The notes under the pieces are model-generated. The model did not search any database and was not told where the DNA came from. It saw only the letters and a list, made by a program, of their open reading frames with translations. From Candidatus Gastranaerophilales bacterium (GTDB lineage: Bacteria > Cyanobacteriota > Vampirovibrionia > Gastranaerophilales > CAJFVJ01): a stretch of 17,951 nucleotides of DNA. Of this stretch, positions 1 through 6,651 are shown piece by piece. Position 1 is the stretch's first letter; every line of letters begins with the position of its first letter. The translations under genes and the position numbers were made by a program. The stretch is taken from NCBI GenBank assembly GCA_028694275.1, contig JAQUTS010000018.1, positions 1 through 17,951 of the forward strand, written 5' to 3'.

Positions 1-376
1 CTTTTGATTTGCCCATAAGTTCGGCTCTTTTGCCGATAGCTTTGATTGTATCTTCAAGGCTTAAAACACCTGCCTCATACAAAGCAGCATACTCACCCAA
101 GCTGTGTCCGCAAAGATAATCGGCTTTGACATCTGTTTTTGCTTTCAATTCTTCTAAAAGAGCGATTGATGTAGACAAAATTGCTGGCTGTGTATTTGTT
201 GTAAGTTTTAGATCTTCATCGGGTCCTTCAAAGCAAACTTTTGTAAGATTGCGATCAAGAACTTTGTTAAACATATCATAGACAGCTTTTGCAGCATCAG
301 ATTCGTTATAAGCTTCATAGCCCATACCTACTGATTGTGCACCTTGTCCCGGAAATACGAATGCGATTTTTCCCAT
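1..376 (-). CDS. fabD: Malonyl-CoA:ACP transacylase FabD, N-terminal part (cut by window edge)
   Basis: The visible 125 residues are the N-terminal part of malonyl-CoA-acyl carrier protein transacylase, which loads malonyl groups onto ACP for type II fatty acid synthesis in the cytoplasm. The protein opens with MGKIAFVFPGQGAQ, the usual acyltransferase start including the oxyanion-hole Gln, and carries the nucleophile elbow GHSLGEY at residues 90-96 with catalytic Ser92. The reading frame runs off the left edge; the full family length is about 300 residues, so the active-site His is outside. The ATG at 374-376 is preceded by AAGGGG at good spacing. It lies 75 nt downstream of fabH with no terminator between, so it is the last visible gene of the DUF177-rpmF-plsX-fabH-fabD operon. 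Confidence 0.95.
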   Translation of the reverse strand, partial: MGKIAFVFPGQGAQSVGMGYEAYNESDAAKAVYDMFNKVLDRNLTKVCFEGPDEDLKLTTNTQPAILSTSIALLEELKAKTDVKADYLCGHSLGEYAALYEAGVLSLEDTIKAIGKRAELMGKSK

Positions 377-451
377 TTTTATACCCCTTATATTGTTCTT
401 TTCAATTTGATTTTGCAATACATCGTAAGTTTGTAACTTCCGCTGCTATTG

Positions 452-1483
452 TTATTTTTTCAAAGATTCAAGACCGTCGGTCTTTCTTTTGTCTTCGGCA
501 TTCCATCTGATGATGGCAGTGCCCCAAGTCAAGCCGCCGCCAAATCCGCAAAGAGCAATAACATCGCCGCGTTTTAGCTTGCCTGCTTCCATAGCTTCTG
601 ATAATGCAATCGGCGTTGAAGCAGTTGATGTGTTTGCATAATTTTCAAGACTAACAATAATTTGCTCATCTTTTAATTTCAGACGATCTTGAACCGCCGA
701 AATAATACGCATATTAGCATGGTGAGGTACAAGATAAGTCAAATCTTCTATCTCAAGCCCTGCTTTTTCGATTGCACTTTTAATCGTTTTTGGAACGGTA
801 ACAACGGCAAATTTGTAGATTTCTTTACCGTTCATCCAAATATAATCACTTTCATCTTTTTGCTCAAGCTCCACCAATGGGCAACTTGTTTTGCCTGATG
901 GCAAAGTAAGTTCAAGAGCTTTTTTCCCGTCAGCTGCAAGTTCAACGGATAAAACATCATTTTCACCGTCTGATTCTGACATCAAAATAGCACCTGCACC
1001 ATCACCAAAAAGAACACAGGTATTACGGTCTTGCCAGTCAATGTATCTTGAATGAGCTTCTGCTCCTATAACAAGAACCCTTTTGTAAGTACCTGCTGAA
1101 ATAAAACTGTTTGCAATGCTAATCCCGTAAACAAGACCGCTACATGCTGCTATCACATTAAAAGCAGGAGCTTTTGACCCTATCGCAGCTTGTACTTCGC
1201 ATGCAGTTGAGGGGAACATATAATCAGGTGTCGATGATGCGCATACAATCAAATCAACATCCTCGCCTGTCATACCGGCAAATTCTAATGCATCTTTTGC
1301 AGCACCTATTGCCAAAGAAGAAACGCTTTCTGATCCTGAAATCACACGTCTTTGCTTAAATCCTGTTCTTGATGAAATCCACTCATCATTTGTTTCAACA
1401 ATTTGGGACAACTCATCATTAGTAATAATTCTATCAGGCAGGCATTTGCCCACACCTATAATAGTTACGGGTTTCAAACTCAT
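452..1483 (-). CDS. fabH: Beta-ketoacyl-ACP synthase III FabH
   Basis: This 343-residue protein is KAS III, which condenses a starter acyl-CoA with malonyl-ACP to begin fatty acid synthesis. The thiolase-fold triad is visible: Cys114 in AACSG, His254 in VPHHAN, and Asn284 in NYANTS. The C-terminal glycine loop GFGGGLTWG is at residues 313-321. The usual PHQAN/PHNAN motif here reads PHHAN, a change next to the catalytic His but not of it. The ATG overlaps the plsX stop by 4 nt (ATGA), which implies translational coupling, and fabD follows 75 nt later. Length and motifs fit the family well. Substrate choice (acetyl versus branched starter) cannot be read from the sequence. Confidence 0.97.
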   Translation of the reverse strand: MSLKPVTIIGVGKCLPDRIITNDELSQIVETNDEWISSRTGFKQRRVISGSESVSSLAIGAAKDALEFAGMTGEDVDLIVCASSTPDYMFPSTACEVQAAIGSKAPAFNVIAACSGLVYGISIANSFISAGTYKRVLVIGAEAHSRYIDWQDRNTCVLFGDGAGAILMSESDGENDVLSVELAADGKKALELTLPSGKTSCPLVELEQKDESDYIWMNGKEIYKFAVVTVPKTIKSAIEKAGLEIEDLTYLVPHHANMRIISAVQDRLKLKDEQIIVSLENYANTSTASTPIALSEAMEAGKLKRGDVIALCGFGGGLTWGTAIIRWNAEDKRKTDGLESLKK

Positions 1484-2484
1484 AATTCACTTTGCTCATA
1501 CATAGCTAAAATCTTACTGTTTACATCGGCCTCAGCAGCTTCTTTGGCTACTCTTACCGCATTTTGGATAGCAAAAGCTTTACTTCTGCCATGCGCAATA
1601 ATTGTAATGCCTTTAACGCCAAGCAATAAGGCTCCTCCGAACTCTTCGTAATTTGTTCTTTCTTTGAGTCTTTTTAGCGCAGGTAATGCAACAAGTGCGC
1701 CTATTCTCATAAGCCAAGAATGCTTAAACTCATGTTTGATGAGATTAAGAATCATACTTGATACGCCTTCAATAACCTTAAGAGTAACGTTTCCGACAAA
1801 ACCGTCACAAACAACAACATCTGCCGTACCGTTAAAAAGCTCTTTACCTTCGATATTTCCGATAAAATTAAGCCTGTCGTTGTTACGAGAAAGAAGCTTA
1901 TAGGTTGCTTTTGCAAGCTCATTACCTTTGCCTTCTTCTTCACCGATATTCAAAACCCCTATTCTTGGATTTGGAACACCCATAATACTTTCTGAAAAAA
2001 CTTTTCCCATTGTAGCAAACTGATAAAGCATCTCAGGCGTGGATTCTGAATTGGCTCCGGCATCAACAAGCACAAGTGGTTTGCCCATTGTAGGAATTGT
2101 TGCCGTAATAGCAGGACGTTCGATTCCGGGCAATCTGCCAAAACCGAACAAACTAGACGCCATAGCAGCACCCGTACTGCCTGCGGCAACAAGAGCATCC
2201 GCTTCTTTATTAGCAACAGCCGCTACAGCCTGCACAATAGAAGAATCTTTTTTCTTTCTTATTGCAACACCCGGGGATTCACCCATTTCAATAACTTCTG
2301 ATGCATGCTTGATTTTGATATCAAGATTTGTCGTGTCATATTTTTCGAGTTCTGCCTTGATTTCATCTTCACGACCGACAAGCAAAAGCCCAACGCCATA
2401 AATGCGCGCAGCATCAACAGCACCTTTTACAACTTCTAAAGGAGCGTAATCGCCTCCCATTGCGTCAACCGCTATTCTAATCAT
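1480..2484 (-). CDS. plsX: Phosphate acyltransferase PlsX
   Basis: PlsX converts acyl-ACP and phosphate to acyl-phosphate, the donor used by the membrane acyltransferase PlsY at the start of phospholipid synthesis. The N-terminus MIRIAVDAMGGDYAP is the family signature, and the 334-residue length is normal. Later segments such as AGSTGA, LVDAGANSE and VVCDGFVGNVTLK are also typical. I place the start at the ATG at 2482-2484 because AGGG lies 9 nt upstream; a GTG two codons earlier (2488-2490) is in frame but too close to that site. The gene sits 21 nt after rpmF and overlaps fabH by 4 nt, a common arrangement that ties fatty acid and phospholipid initiation together. Confidence 0.96.
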   Translation of the reverse strand: MIRIAVDAMGGDYAPLEVVKGAVDAARIYGVGLLLVGREDEIKAELEKYDTTNLDIKIKHASEVIEMGESPGVAIRKKKDSSIVQAVAAVANKEADALVAAGSTGAAMASSLFGFGRLPGIERPAITATIPTMGKPLVLVDAGANSESTPEMLYQFATMGKVFSESIMGVPNPRIGVLNIGEEEGKGNELAKATYKLLSRNNDRLNFIGNIEGKELFNGTADVVVCDGFVGNVTLKVIEGVSSMILNLIKHEFKHSWLMRIGALVALPALKRLKERTNYEEFGGALLLGVKGITIIAHGRSKAFAIQNAVRVAKEAAEADVNSKILAMYEQSEL

Positions 2485-2505
2485 CAGCACAAACCCTATC
2501 TGAAA

Positions 2506-2679
2506 CTATTTATTGCTGGCCTTTTCGCCGTTATAATATCCGCAGCTAGCACAAACCGTGTGAGTCAATTTAGTATCGCCACAGTTGTCACATACCATCA
2601 TTGTAGGTAGTGTAGCTTTCCAATTAGATCTTCTGTGTCCTTGGGCTGATTTGCCTGTTCTTTTCTTTGGAACTGCCAT
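2506..2679 (-). CDS. rpmF: 50S ribosomal protein L32 (zinc-ribbon form)
   Basis: A 57-residue protein starting MAVPKKRTGKSAQGHRRSNW, which is the conserved N-terminus of bL32, a small late-assembling protein of the large ribosomal subunit. Two CxxC pairs (Cys30/Cys33 in CDNC and Cys43/Cys46 in CASC) form a zinc ribbon, so this is the zinc-binding form. The gene starts 4 nt after the end of the DUF177 gene and is followed 21 nt later by plsX. The DUF177-rpmF-plsX order is widely conserved in bacteria, which makes the call secure despite the short length. Confidence 0.96.
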   Translation of the reverse strand: MAVPKKRTGKSAQGHRRSNWKATLPTMMVCDNCGDTKLTHTVCASCGYYNGEKASNK

Positions 2680-2683
2680 TTTT

Positions 2684-3187
2684 CTATTTTCCTTCTTTCT
2701 TACTTAGATTCTTTGTTATATCTTGGAAAACCGCGAGTCTTGGGTCGATTCTGTTTGCCGTTAACTTTTGTAAAACTTCTGACCCTTCACAATTTTCACT
2801 GCATATTTTTTTACTTGGAAGATTGAGTATTATTGACTGATAAATCAAGTCAACAACGTCAATTTGACCTTCATTATCCAATTCTACAACAAAATTATCG
2901 TTTTTCAACTCTATTTCATTGTGCGAATAATCAAACGCAGCAGCAGTCGTAAAAACTTCTTTTATCTGAATTTCCAGCTTATGAGAAAACTTTTCAAGAC
3001 ACCTGTCGCACTCTACTTCAACAACCGCCTCAACAGACCCCTTCACCTCGATGCATGCCCCTTTGAGTTCTGCTTCGAGTATGGCCTTCACTTCCTTAGA
3101 GGGATTTATATCAGGAATCACCTCACAAAAATCCACACAGACCTTGAAATCTTCTGAGTTTTGCAATTGTTCTAAAGTTATAAACAT
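2684..3187 (-). CDS. yceD: DUF177 / YceD family protein (large-subunit rRNA accumulation protein)
   Basis: A 167-residue protein of the YceD/DUF177 family, whose members are encoded just before rpmF and are linked to 23S rRNA processing or accumulation in bacteria and plastids; the biochemical role is not settled. Visible family marks are the central CDRC pair (Cys59, Cys62) in VECDRCLEKF and a second pair in the KKICSENCEG segment near residues 127-136. The C-terminal IDPRLAVFQDI is also typical. The ATG at 3185-3187 has a strong AAGGAGATGGA site. It is the first gene of the lipid/L32 operon. A terminator stem belonging to the upstream gene stands only about 20 nt before the start, so the operon promoter must lie within or upstream of that terminator, or the operon relies on readthrough. 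Confidence 0.9.
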   Translation of the reverse strand: MFITLEQLQNSEDFKVCVDFCEVIPDINPSKEVKAILEAELKGACIEVKGSVEAVVEVECDRCLEKFSHKLEIQIKEVFTTAAAFDYSHNEIELKNDNFVVELDNEGQIDVVDLIYQSIILNLPSKKICSENCEGSEVLQKLTANRIDPRLAVFQDITKNLSKKEGK

Positions 3188-3207
3188 TCCATCTCCTTAA
3201 AAAACAT

Positions 3208-3244
3208 AAAAAAATGTTTAGAAGTATAAACCTCTAAACATTTT
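3208..3244 (-). terminator. Rho-independent terminator of the winged-helix gene
   Basis: Read on the minus strand, a perfect 12-bp inverted repeat (arms 3233-3244 and 3211-3222, AAAATGTTTAGA and its complement) with a 10-nt loop runs into a stretch of seven Ts. It begins 33 nt after the stop of the minus-strand winged-helix gene. The stem is AT-rich, so its strength is uncertain. It lies just before the DUF177 ribosome binding site. Confidence 0.75.
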
Positions 3245-3277
3245 AGAATAAAAGAATAATTAAAACAATTTTACTTC

Positions 3278-3481
3278 TTATTTAAGGCTTACTTTTACTG
3301 TACTGCCTTTTTTGTTGAAGTTAATTTTGTCTTCTCTTGCCAACCAACCCAAAGCCATTGTAGCTTCATCAGTTTTAAGAGATAAATCTTTTTTAAGTGC
3401 AGTCATAGTAACTTCGTCATTGTTTGACAAATATTCCCATACTTGACCTGCTGTGTTGCCTATTAGTTCGTTCATGTTCAT
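3278..3481 (-). CDS. Small winged-helix protein (DUF2582-like)
   Basis: A 67-residue protein resembling the winged-helix DUF2582 family, small proteins of unknown partner with a helix-turn-helix-like fold. The sequence IGNTAGQVWEYLSNNDEV, then ALKKDL, then ALGWLAREDKI, then a basic wing KKGSTVKVSLK, matches the pattern I associate with that family. Two ATGs compete for the GGAGG at 3486-3490: 3479-3481 (4-nt spacing, chosen) and 3473-3475 (10 nt, two residues shorter). It is a one-gene transcript: a strong terminator follows and a TTGACA element lies upstream at 3568-3573. DNA binding is inferred from the fold class only. Confidence 0.8.
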   Translation of the reverse strand: MNMNELIGNTAGQVWEYLSNNDEVTMTALKKDLSLKTDEATMALGWLAREDKINFNKKGSTVKVSLK

Positions 3482-3567
3482 TGTGCCTCCAATATTTGTA
3501 ACTTGGGTTTGTAACATCAATTAAAAATAAAAAATAATTCATCCACATCCTTATTTTGTATGAAAAT

Positions 3568-3573
3568 TGTCAA
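3568..3573 (-). promoter_or_regulatory. Possible -35 element for the winged-helix gene
   Basis: On the minus strand a perfect TTGACA lies 87 nt upstream of the start codon at 3481. No convincing -10 box is found at 16-18 nt, so this is only a weak promoter suggestion. Confidence 0.25.
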
Positions 3574-3679
3574 TTTCGCAAGTATTTAGCCCCTTCGCGC
3601 TTAAATTTTTTTAAAGAAACAGCAACTCAAAATCTTTAGAGATTTTAATCCTCAAAAACCCCTATAGGAATGAATCAAA

Positions 3680-4066
3680 TTGATTAATACCATATCAAAT
3701 TTTCATAATTCACCGACAACTTTTGGAACAACGAAAAAACAATTCAAAAAATTGTTCAAAGTGTGTTCATATTCAAATGAAAAATTCGAAAACGGTGACA
3801 CAATCACTATTGAGCACATAATCCCTCAATCAAGAGGCGGCGATCCTAAAGACAAAACAAATCAAATTGGCGTCAAAAGAAGTTGGAATATGAAAAGAAG
3901 CTCTATTTTTCTCAAATTTTTTGAAGAAGATTGCCCAAACCTTGCAGAAAACATCCGAAAAGCGGTAGAAGCAATGGAAGGCGTAATGGTGGATGGCAAA
4001 AACTGGGCCGAGGAAGTAAAGCCAAAATTTATTGAAGAATTTGGTCGAAATATCTTTAAGAAATAG
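3680..4066 (+). CDS. HNH endonuclease-like protein without the usual zinc cysteines
   Basis: A 128-residue protein with an HNH-type core: EHIIPQSRGGD at residues 45-55, Asn61 in KTNQI, and Asn69 in the SWNMKRS stretch. HNH nucleases bind a metal with the His and Asn residues and cut DNA. Most members have two CxxC knuckles; here the first reads CSYS, with only one Cys, and the second is absent, so any fold would be zinc-free. An in-frame TGA at 3671-3673 forces a non-ATG start; the TTG at 3680-3682 lies 10 nt after AGGA. The C-terminal half is helical and charged and matches nothing I recognise. It is an orphan with no methylase, integrase or other restriction gene nearby. Activity is uncertain. 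Confidence 0.7.
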   Translation: MINTISNFHNSPTTFGTTKKQFKKLFKVCSYSNEKFENGDTITIEHIIPQSRGGDPKDKTNQIGVKRSWNMKRSSIFLKFFEEDCPNLAENIRKAVEAMEGVMVDGKNWAEEVKPKFIEEFGRNIFKK

Positions 4067-4129
4067 TAGCGATACTAGATTTTTTATCATAAAATAACTA
4101 CATCAAGAGGATTTAACAGGAGCTTTATT

Positions 4130-4624
4130 ATGACAAAAAAAGGACAAGCCTGGGTATATGGCGACAACGTTGATACAGATGTAATCATTCCTGCTCGCTA
4201 TTTGAACACATCAGACCCAAAAGAGTTGGCCAAATATTGCATGGAAGACATTGACCAAACATTCGCAAAAGAAGTAAAACAAGTCGATATTATGATTGCA
4301 GGCGAAAACTTCGGCTGCGGTTCATCTCGTGAACACGCACCTATTTCTATCAAAGAAGCCGGCATTAGCGTTGTAATTGCCAAAACATTCGCAAGAATAT
4401 TCTTCCGCAATGCAATCAATATCGGACTTCCAATCCTTGAAAATGACAAACTTCCTGATGAAGTAAAAAGAGGTGATGAAATCGAAGTCGATTTAGAAAA
4501 CGGCATCGTCAAAAACCTCACTACAAAAAAAGAATACCAAACACCAAAATACTCAGGTTCTATCCAAAAACTCATCGAAGTCGGCGGATTGGTGAATTAT
4601 ACTAAGGAAAAGTTAGCAAAATAA
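4130..4624 (+). CDS. leuD: 3-isopropylmalate dehydratase small subunit LeuD
   Basis: A 164-residue swivel-domain subunit of isopropylmalate isomerase, which with LeuC interconverts 2- and 3-isopropylmalate in leucine synthesis. The short length and the motif GENFGCGSSREHAP at residues 58-71 identify the compact (archaeal-like, HACN-related) LeuD class rather than the 200-residue proteobacterial type. DNVDTDVIIPARYL near residues 12-25 is the other substrate-side motif. The ATG has CAGGAGC upstream. The large subunit leuC is not in the window, and the preceding gene is unrelated. leuB follows after a 211-nt spacer. Some compact LeuD-like subunits act on homoaconitate or citraconate, but the leuB neighbour favours the leucine pathway. 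Confidence 0.93.
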   Translation: MTKKGQAWVYGDNVDTDVIIPARYLNTSDPKELAKYCMEDIDQTFAKEVKQVDIMIAGENFGCGSSREHAPISIKEAGISVVIAKTFARIFFRNAINIGLPILENDKLPDEVKRGDEIEVDLENGIVKNLTTKKEYQTPKYSGSIQKLIEVGGLVNYTKEKLAK

Positions 4625-4650
4625 TAATTCGCCTTGTGGTAAGTGAATAA

Positions 4651-4812
4651 ACGTTTCTTAATGCAATTAAGCGAAATGGGCGAGAACTGTTGGAGCAAAC
4701 GAAGTTTGTGAGTTGGCGAGCCTAGCGAAATAAATTTAGAAACGTATGAACGAGAACAGGCGAAAGTTTTTATGAAACTTTTTAAAAAGTTTCCGCTCCC
4801 CGCGCAGGGGGA
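4651..4812 (+). repeat. Palindrome-rich spacer between leuD and leuB, candidate dispersed repeat or leader
   Basis: Most of the 211-nt leuD-leuB spacer is structured. An 8-bp inverted pair ACGTTTCT (4651-4658) / AGAAACGT (4738-4745) encloses short repeats: AGCGAAAT at 4670-4677 and 4724-4731, GGCGAG twice, and a CAAAC-GAA-GTTTG hairpin at 4696-4708. Next, AAAGTTT (4763-4769) can pair with AAACTTT (4775-4781), which competes with a perfect 20-bp palindrome GAAACTTTTTAAAAAGTTTC at 4774-4793. A GC stem TCCCC/GGGGA follows (4797-4801 / 4808-4812), just before the leuB ribosome binding site. No convincing ORF is present. It may be an intergenic repeat family or an attenuator-like leader. Confidence 0.5.
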
Positions 4813-4835
4813 AGAAAAATTTTAGGAGATAGAAA

Positions 4836-5912
4836 ATGAAAGAATACAAAATAGCAGTTTTAGAAGGTGACGGCATAGGCCCTGAAGTCATAGCACAAGG
4901 GCTAAAATCACTTTCTGCCGTTGAAAAAAAATACAACATCAAATTCAACTACAAAAAAGGCCTGATAGGCGGTGTTGCAATTGATGCAACAGGAATCCCG
5001 CTTCCGCTGGCAACAATTGAGCTTGCCAAAAAATCTGATGCAGTTTATCTTGGAGCCGTGGGTGATTGGAAATATGACACACTTGACCCTGCTATTCGTC
5101 CTGAGCGTGCTCTTTTGGGCATAAGAAAAGAACTTGGACTTTTTGCAAATCTTCGCCCTGCAAAGGTTTTTGAAGAACTTGTATCTTCATCGCCGCTTAG
5201 AGCTGAGCTTGTTGATGGCGTTGATATTATGATTATCAGAGAACTCACAGGCGGTGCGTATTTTGGCACACCAAAAGGCATCGACATAAAAGACGGTGTA
5301 AAAGTCGGCTACAATAATATGATTTACACAGAAGATGAAGTTCGCCGCATTGCAAAAGTAGCTTTTGAAACAGCTATGAAACGCTCTAAAAAACTTTGCT
5401 CTGTTGATAAAGCGAATGTTCTTGATGTTTCAAGACTATGGCGTGAAATCATCCTTGAAGTTGCAAAAGACTATCCTGAAGTTGAACTAAAGCACATGTA
5501 TGTTGATAATGCTGCAATGCAATTGGTTGTGAACCCAAAACAATTCGATGTAATCGTAACAGAAAACCTATTCGGAGATATTTTATCCGATGAAGCATCA
5601 GTATTACCGGGGTCTTTGGGACTTTTGCCAAGTGCAAGTTTATCATCAGAAGGCCCTGGCATGTATGAACCTTGCCATGGATCAGCACCTGATTTTAAAG
5701 GCCAAGACAGATTGAACCCGATTGCGACCATTCTATCTGCTGCGATGATGCTCAAATATAGCTTTGGTATGGAAGATGCAGCAAAAGACATCGAAAACGC
5801 TGTTACACAAGTGCTAAAAGAAGGCTACCGAACAGAAGATATCCATAAAGAAGGCAACACTCTTGTCGGAACATCTCAAATGGGTGATTTGATAGCCTCA
5901 AAAATAAAATAA
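4836..5912 (+). CDS. leuB: 3-isopropylmalate dehydrogenase LeuB
   Basis: A 358-residue NAD-dependent enzyme that oxidises and decarboxylates 3-isopropylmalate to 2-oxoisocaproate, the third step of leucine synthesis. The catalytic set aligns with the Thermus enzyme: Arg97, Arg107 and Arg135 for the substrate, Tyr142 in GAYFG, Lys192, and metal ligands Asp224, Asp248 and Asp252. RPERALLGIRKEL (88-100) and ENLFGDILSDE (243-253) are family signatures. The loop after EPCHGSAPDFKGQ (278-290) fits NAD preference and a LeuB rather than an isocitrate dehydrogenase identity. The ATG is preceded by AGGAGA 7 nt upstream. It follows leuD after a structured spacer. Confidence 0.97.
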   Translation: MKEYKIAVLEGDGIGPEVIAQGLKSLSAVEKKYNIKFNYKKGLIGGVAIDATGIPLPLATIELAKKSDAVYLGAVGDWKYDTLDPAIRPERALLGIRKELGLFANLRPAKVFEELVSSSPLRAELVDGVDIMIIRELTGGAYFGTPKGIDIKDGVKVGYNNMIYTEDEVRRIAKVAFETAMKRSKKLCSVDKANVLDVSRLWREIILEVAKDYPEVELKHMYVDNAAMQLVVNPKQFDVIVTENLFGDILSDEASVLPGSLGLLPSASLSSEGPGMYEPCHGSAPDFKGQDRLNPIATILSAAMMLKYSFGMEDAAKDIENAVTQVLKEGYRTEDIHKEGNTLVGTSQMGDLIASKIK

Positions 5913-5933
5913 ATAACCCAATAGCTTAATGAC

Positions 5934-5973
5934 GCCTCCTATTTTTTGATTCAAAATACTCAAAAAAGGAGGC
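5934..5973 (+). promoter_or_regulatory. Hairpin that sequesters the Shine-Dalgarno of the DPS-like gene
   Basis: GCCTCC (5934-5939), a 2-nt bulge, and TTTTTTG (5942-5948) pair with CAAAAAA (5961-5967) and GGAGGC (5968-5973) around a 12-nt loop. The 3' arm contains the full AAGGAGG ribosome binding site of the following gene, whose ATG is 6 nt further on. The 13 paired bases would hide the site from the ribosome until melted. This suggests control of translation, for example by temperature, a protein or another RNA. It is not a terminator: no T-run follows on either strand. Confidence 0.65.
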
Positions 5974-5979
5974 TAATTT

Positions 5980-6531
5980 ATGGGAAAATATGCAATCGAA
6001 ATCGTAAAAAAAGCAGGCATAAATATTGATGAACTGCTTGAACTATTAATAAGCAACGCCGCAAGTGAAATGTCGACATATTATCACTATATGATTTTGC
6101 GCTGCAACCTCATAGGAATTGATGGTGAAAGCGTAAAAGAAATCGCAGAAGCCGCCCGTATTGAAGACCGTAACCACTATGAAGCATTGGTGCAAAGAAT
6201 ATATGAACTGGGCGGCAAATTACCTGATAGTCTGAACGATTTTTATAACGGAGCATCTTGCCCGCACGCACATCTGCCAAAGAATCCAAATGACACAAAA
6301 GAAATAATAAAAACTCTTTTGCAAGCAGAACGCTGCGCTATGGCAGGGTATAACAAAATCTGCAACCTAACGGTAGGCAAAGACCACCGAACATATGATT
6401 TGGCACTGGCAATTTTGCAAGAAGAAACCGAACACGAATCTTGGTTTGCAGAGTTTTTAGGAGAAGGCCCATCGGGGCATTTCAACAGACGCGGGCCAAG
6501 TTCTCCTTATGTGAGTAAGTTTTTGCAGTAA
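5980..6531 (+). CDS. DPS-like ferritin (DPSL / thioferritin type)
   Basis: A 183-residue four-helix-bundle ferritin-like protein. DPSL proteins assemble into 12-subunit cages that oxidise and store iron using peroxide and so protect against oxidative stress. Candidate metal ligands are Glu30, Glu62 with His66 (EDRNH), Glu117, and Glu149 with His152 (EETEH), arranged as two ExxH-type halves. Cys94 (ASCPHAH) and Cys119 (AERCAM) match the cysteine pair that marks the DPSL subgroup and separates it from ordinary Dps and bacterioferritin. A C-terminal tail after residue 161 is rich in Gly, Pro and Arg. The gene follows leuB by 67 nt, and its strong ribosome binding site is inside a hairpin. A rubrerythrin-like or other ferritin relative is the alternative, but there is no rubredoxin domain. 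Confidence 0.82.
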   Translation: MGKYAIEIVKKAGINIDELLELLISNAASEMSTYYHYMILRCNLIGIDGESVKEIAEAARIEDRNHYEALVQRIYELGGKLPDSLNDFYNGASCPHAHLPKNPNDTKEIIKTLLQAERCAMAGYNKICNLTVGKDHRTYDLALAILQEETEHESWFAEFLGEGPSGHFNRRGPSSPYVSKFLQ

Positions 6532-6542
6532 TTATTCTATAC

Positions 6543-6578
6543 AAAAAAAACAAGCCTCCCGACATTAATAAGGAGGCT
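6543..6578 (-). terminator. Terminator of the XRE gene, possibly also ending the DPS-like transcript
   Basis: AGCCTCC (6553-6559) and GGAGGCT (6572-6578) form a 7-bp GC-rich stem with a 12-nt loop. On the minus strand it is followed within 2 nt by eight Ts (6543-6550), a classical intrinsic terminator for the XRE gene. On the plus strand the same stem follows the DPS-like stop by 21 nt but lacks a T-run, so it would be weak there. Confidence 0.75.
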
Positions 6579-6599
6579 CTATATAACAATACGGCATTT

Positions 6600-6628
6600 C
6601 TTTTATAGACGAAATCCGCCTATAAAAG
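6600..6628. repeat. 9-bp inverted repeat in the XRE 3' region
   Basis: CTTTTATAG (6600-6608) and CTATAAAAG (6620-6628) are a perfect 9-bp inverted repeat with an 11-nt loop, between the XRE stop codon and its terminator. No T-run follows, so it is an extra stem in the XRE 3' untranslated region or a protein site. Its role is unknown. Confidence 0.5.
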
Positions 6629-6651
6629 TTCCATGAATGAATAAATTTATT

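Noticed and set aside
2039..2401. 120-codon open frame antisense to plsX
   Set aside because: It lies wholly within plsX, whose family match is certain, and its translation has no recognisable features.
3629..3646. AAAATCT-TTAG-AGATTTT hairpin before the HNH-like gene
   Set aside because: Only 7 bp, AT-rich, and no T-run on either strand, so neither a terminator nor a clear regulatory site.
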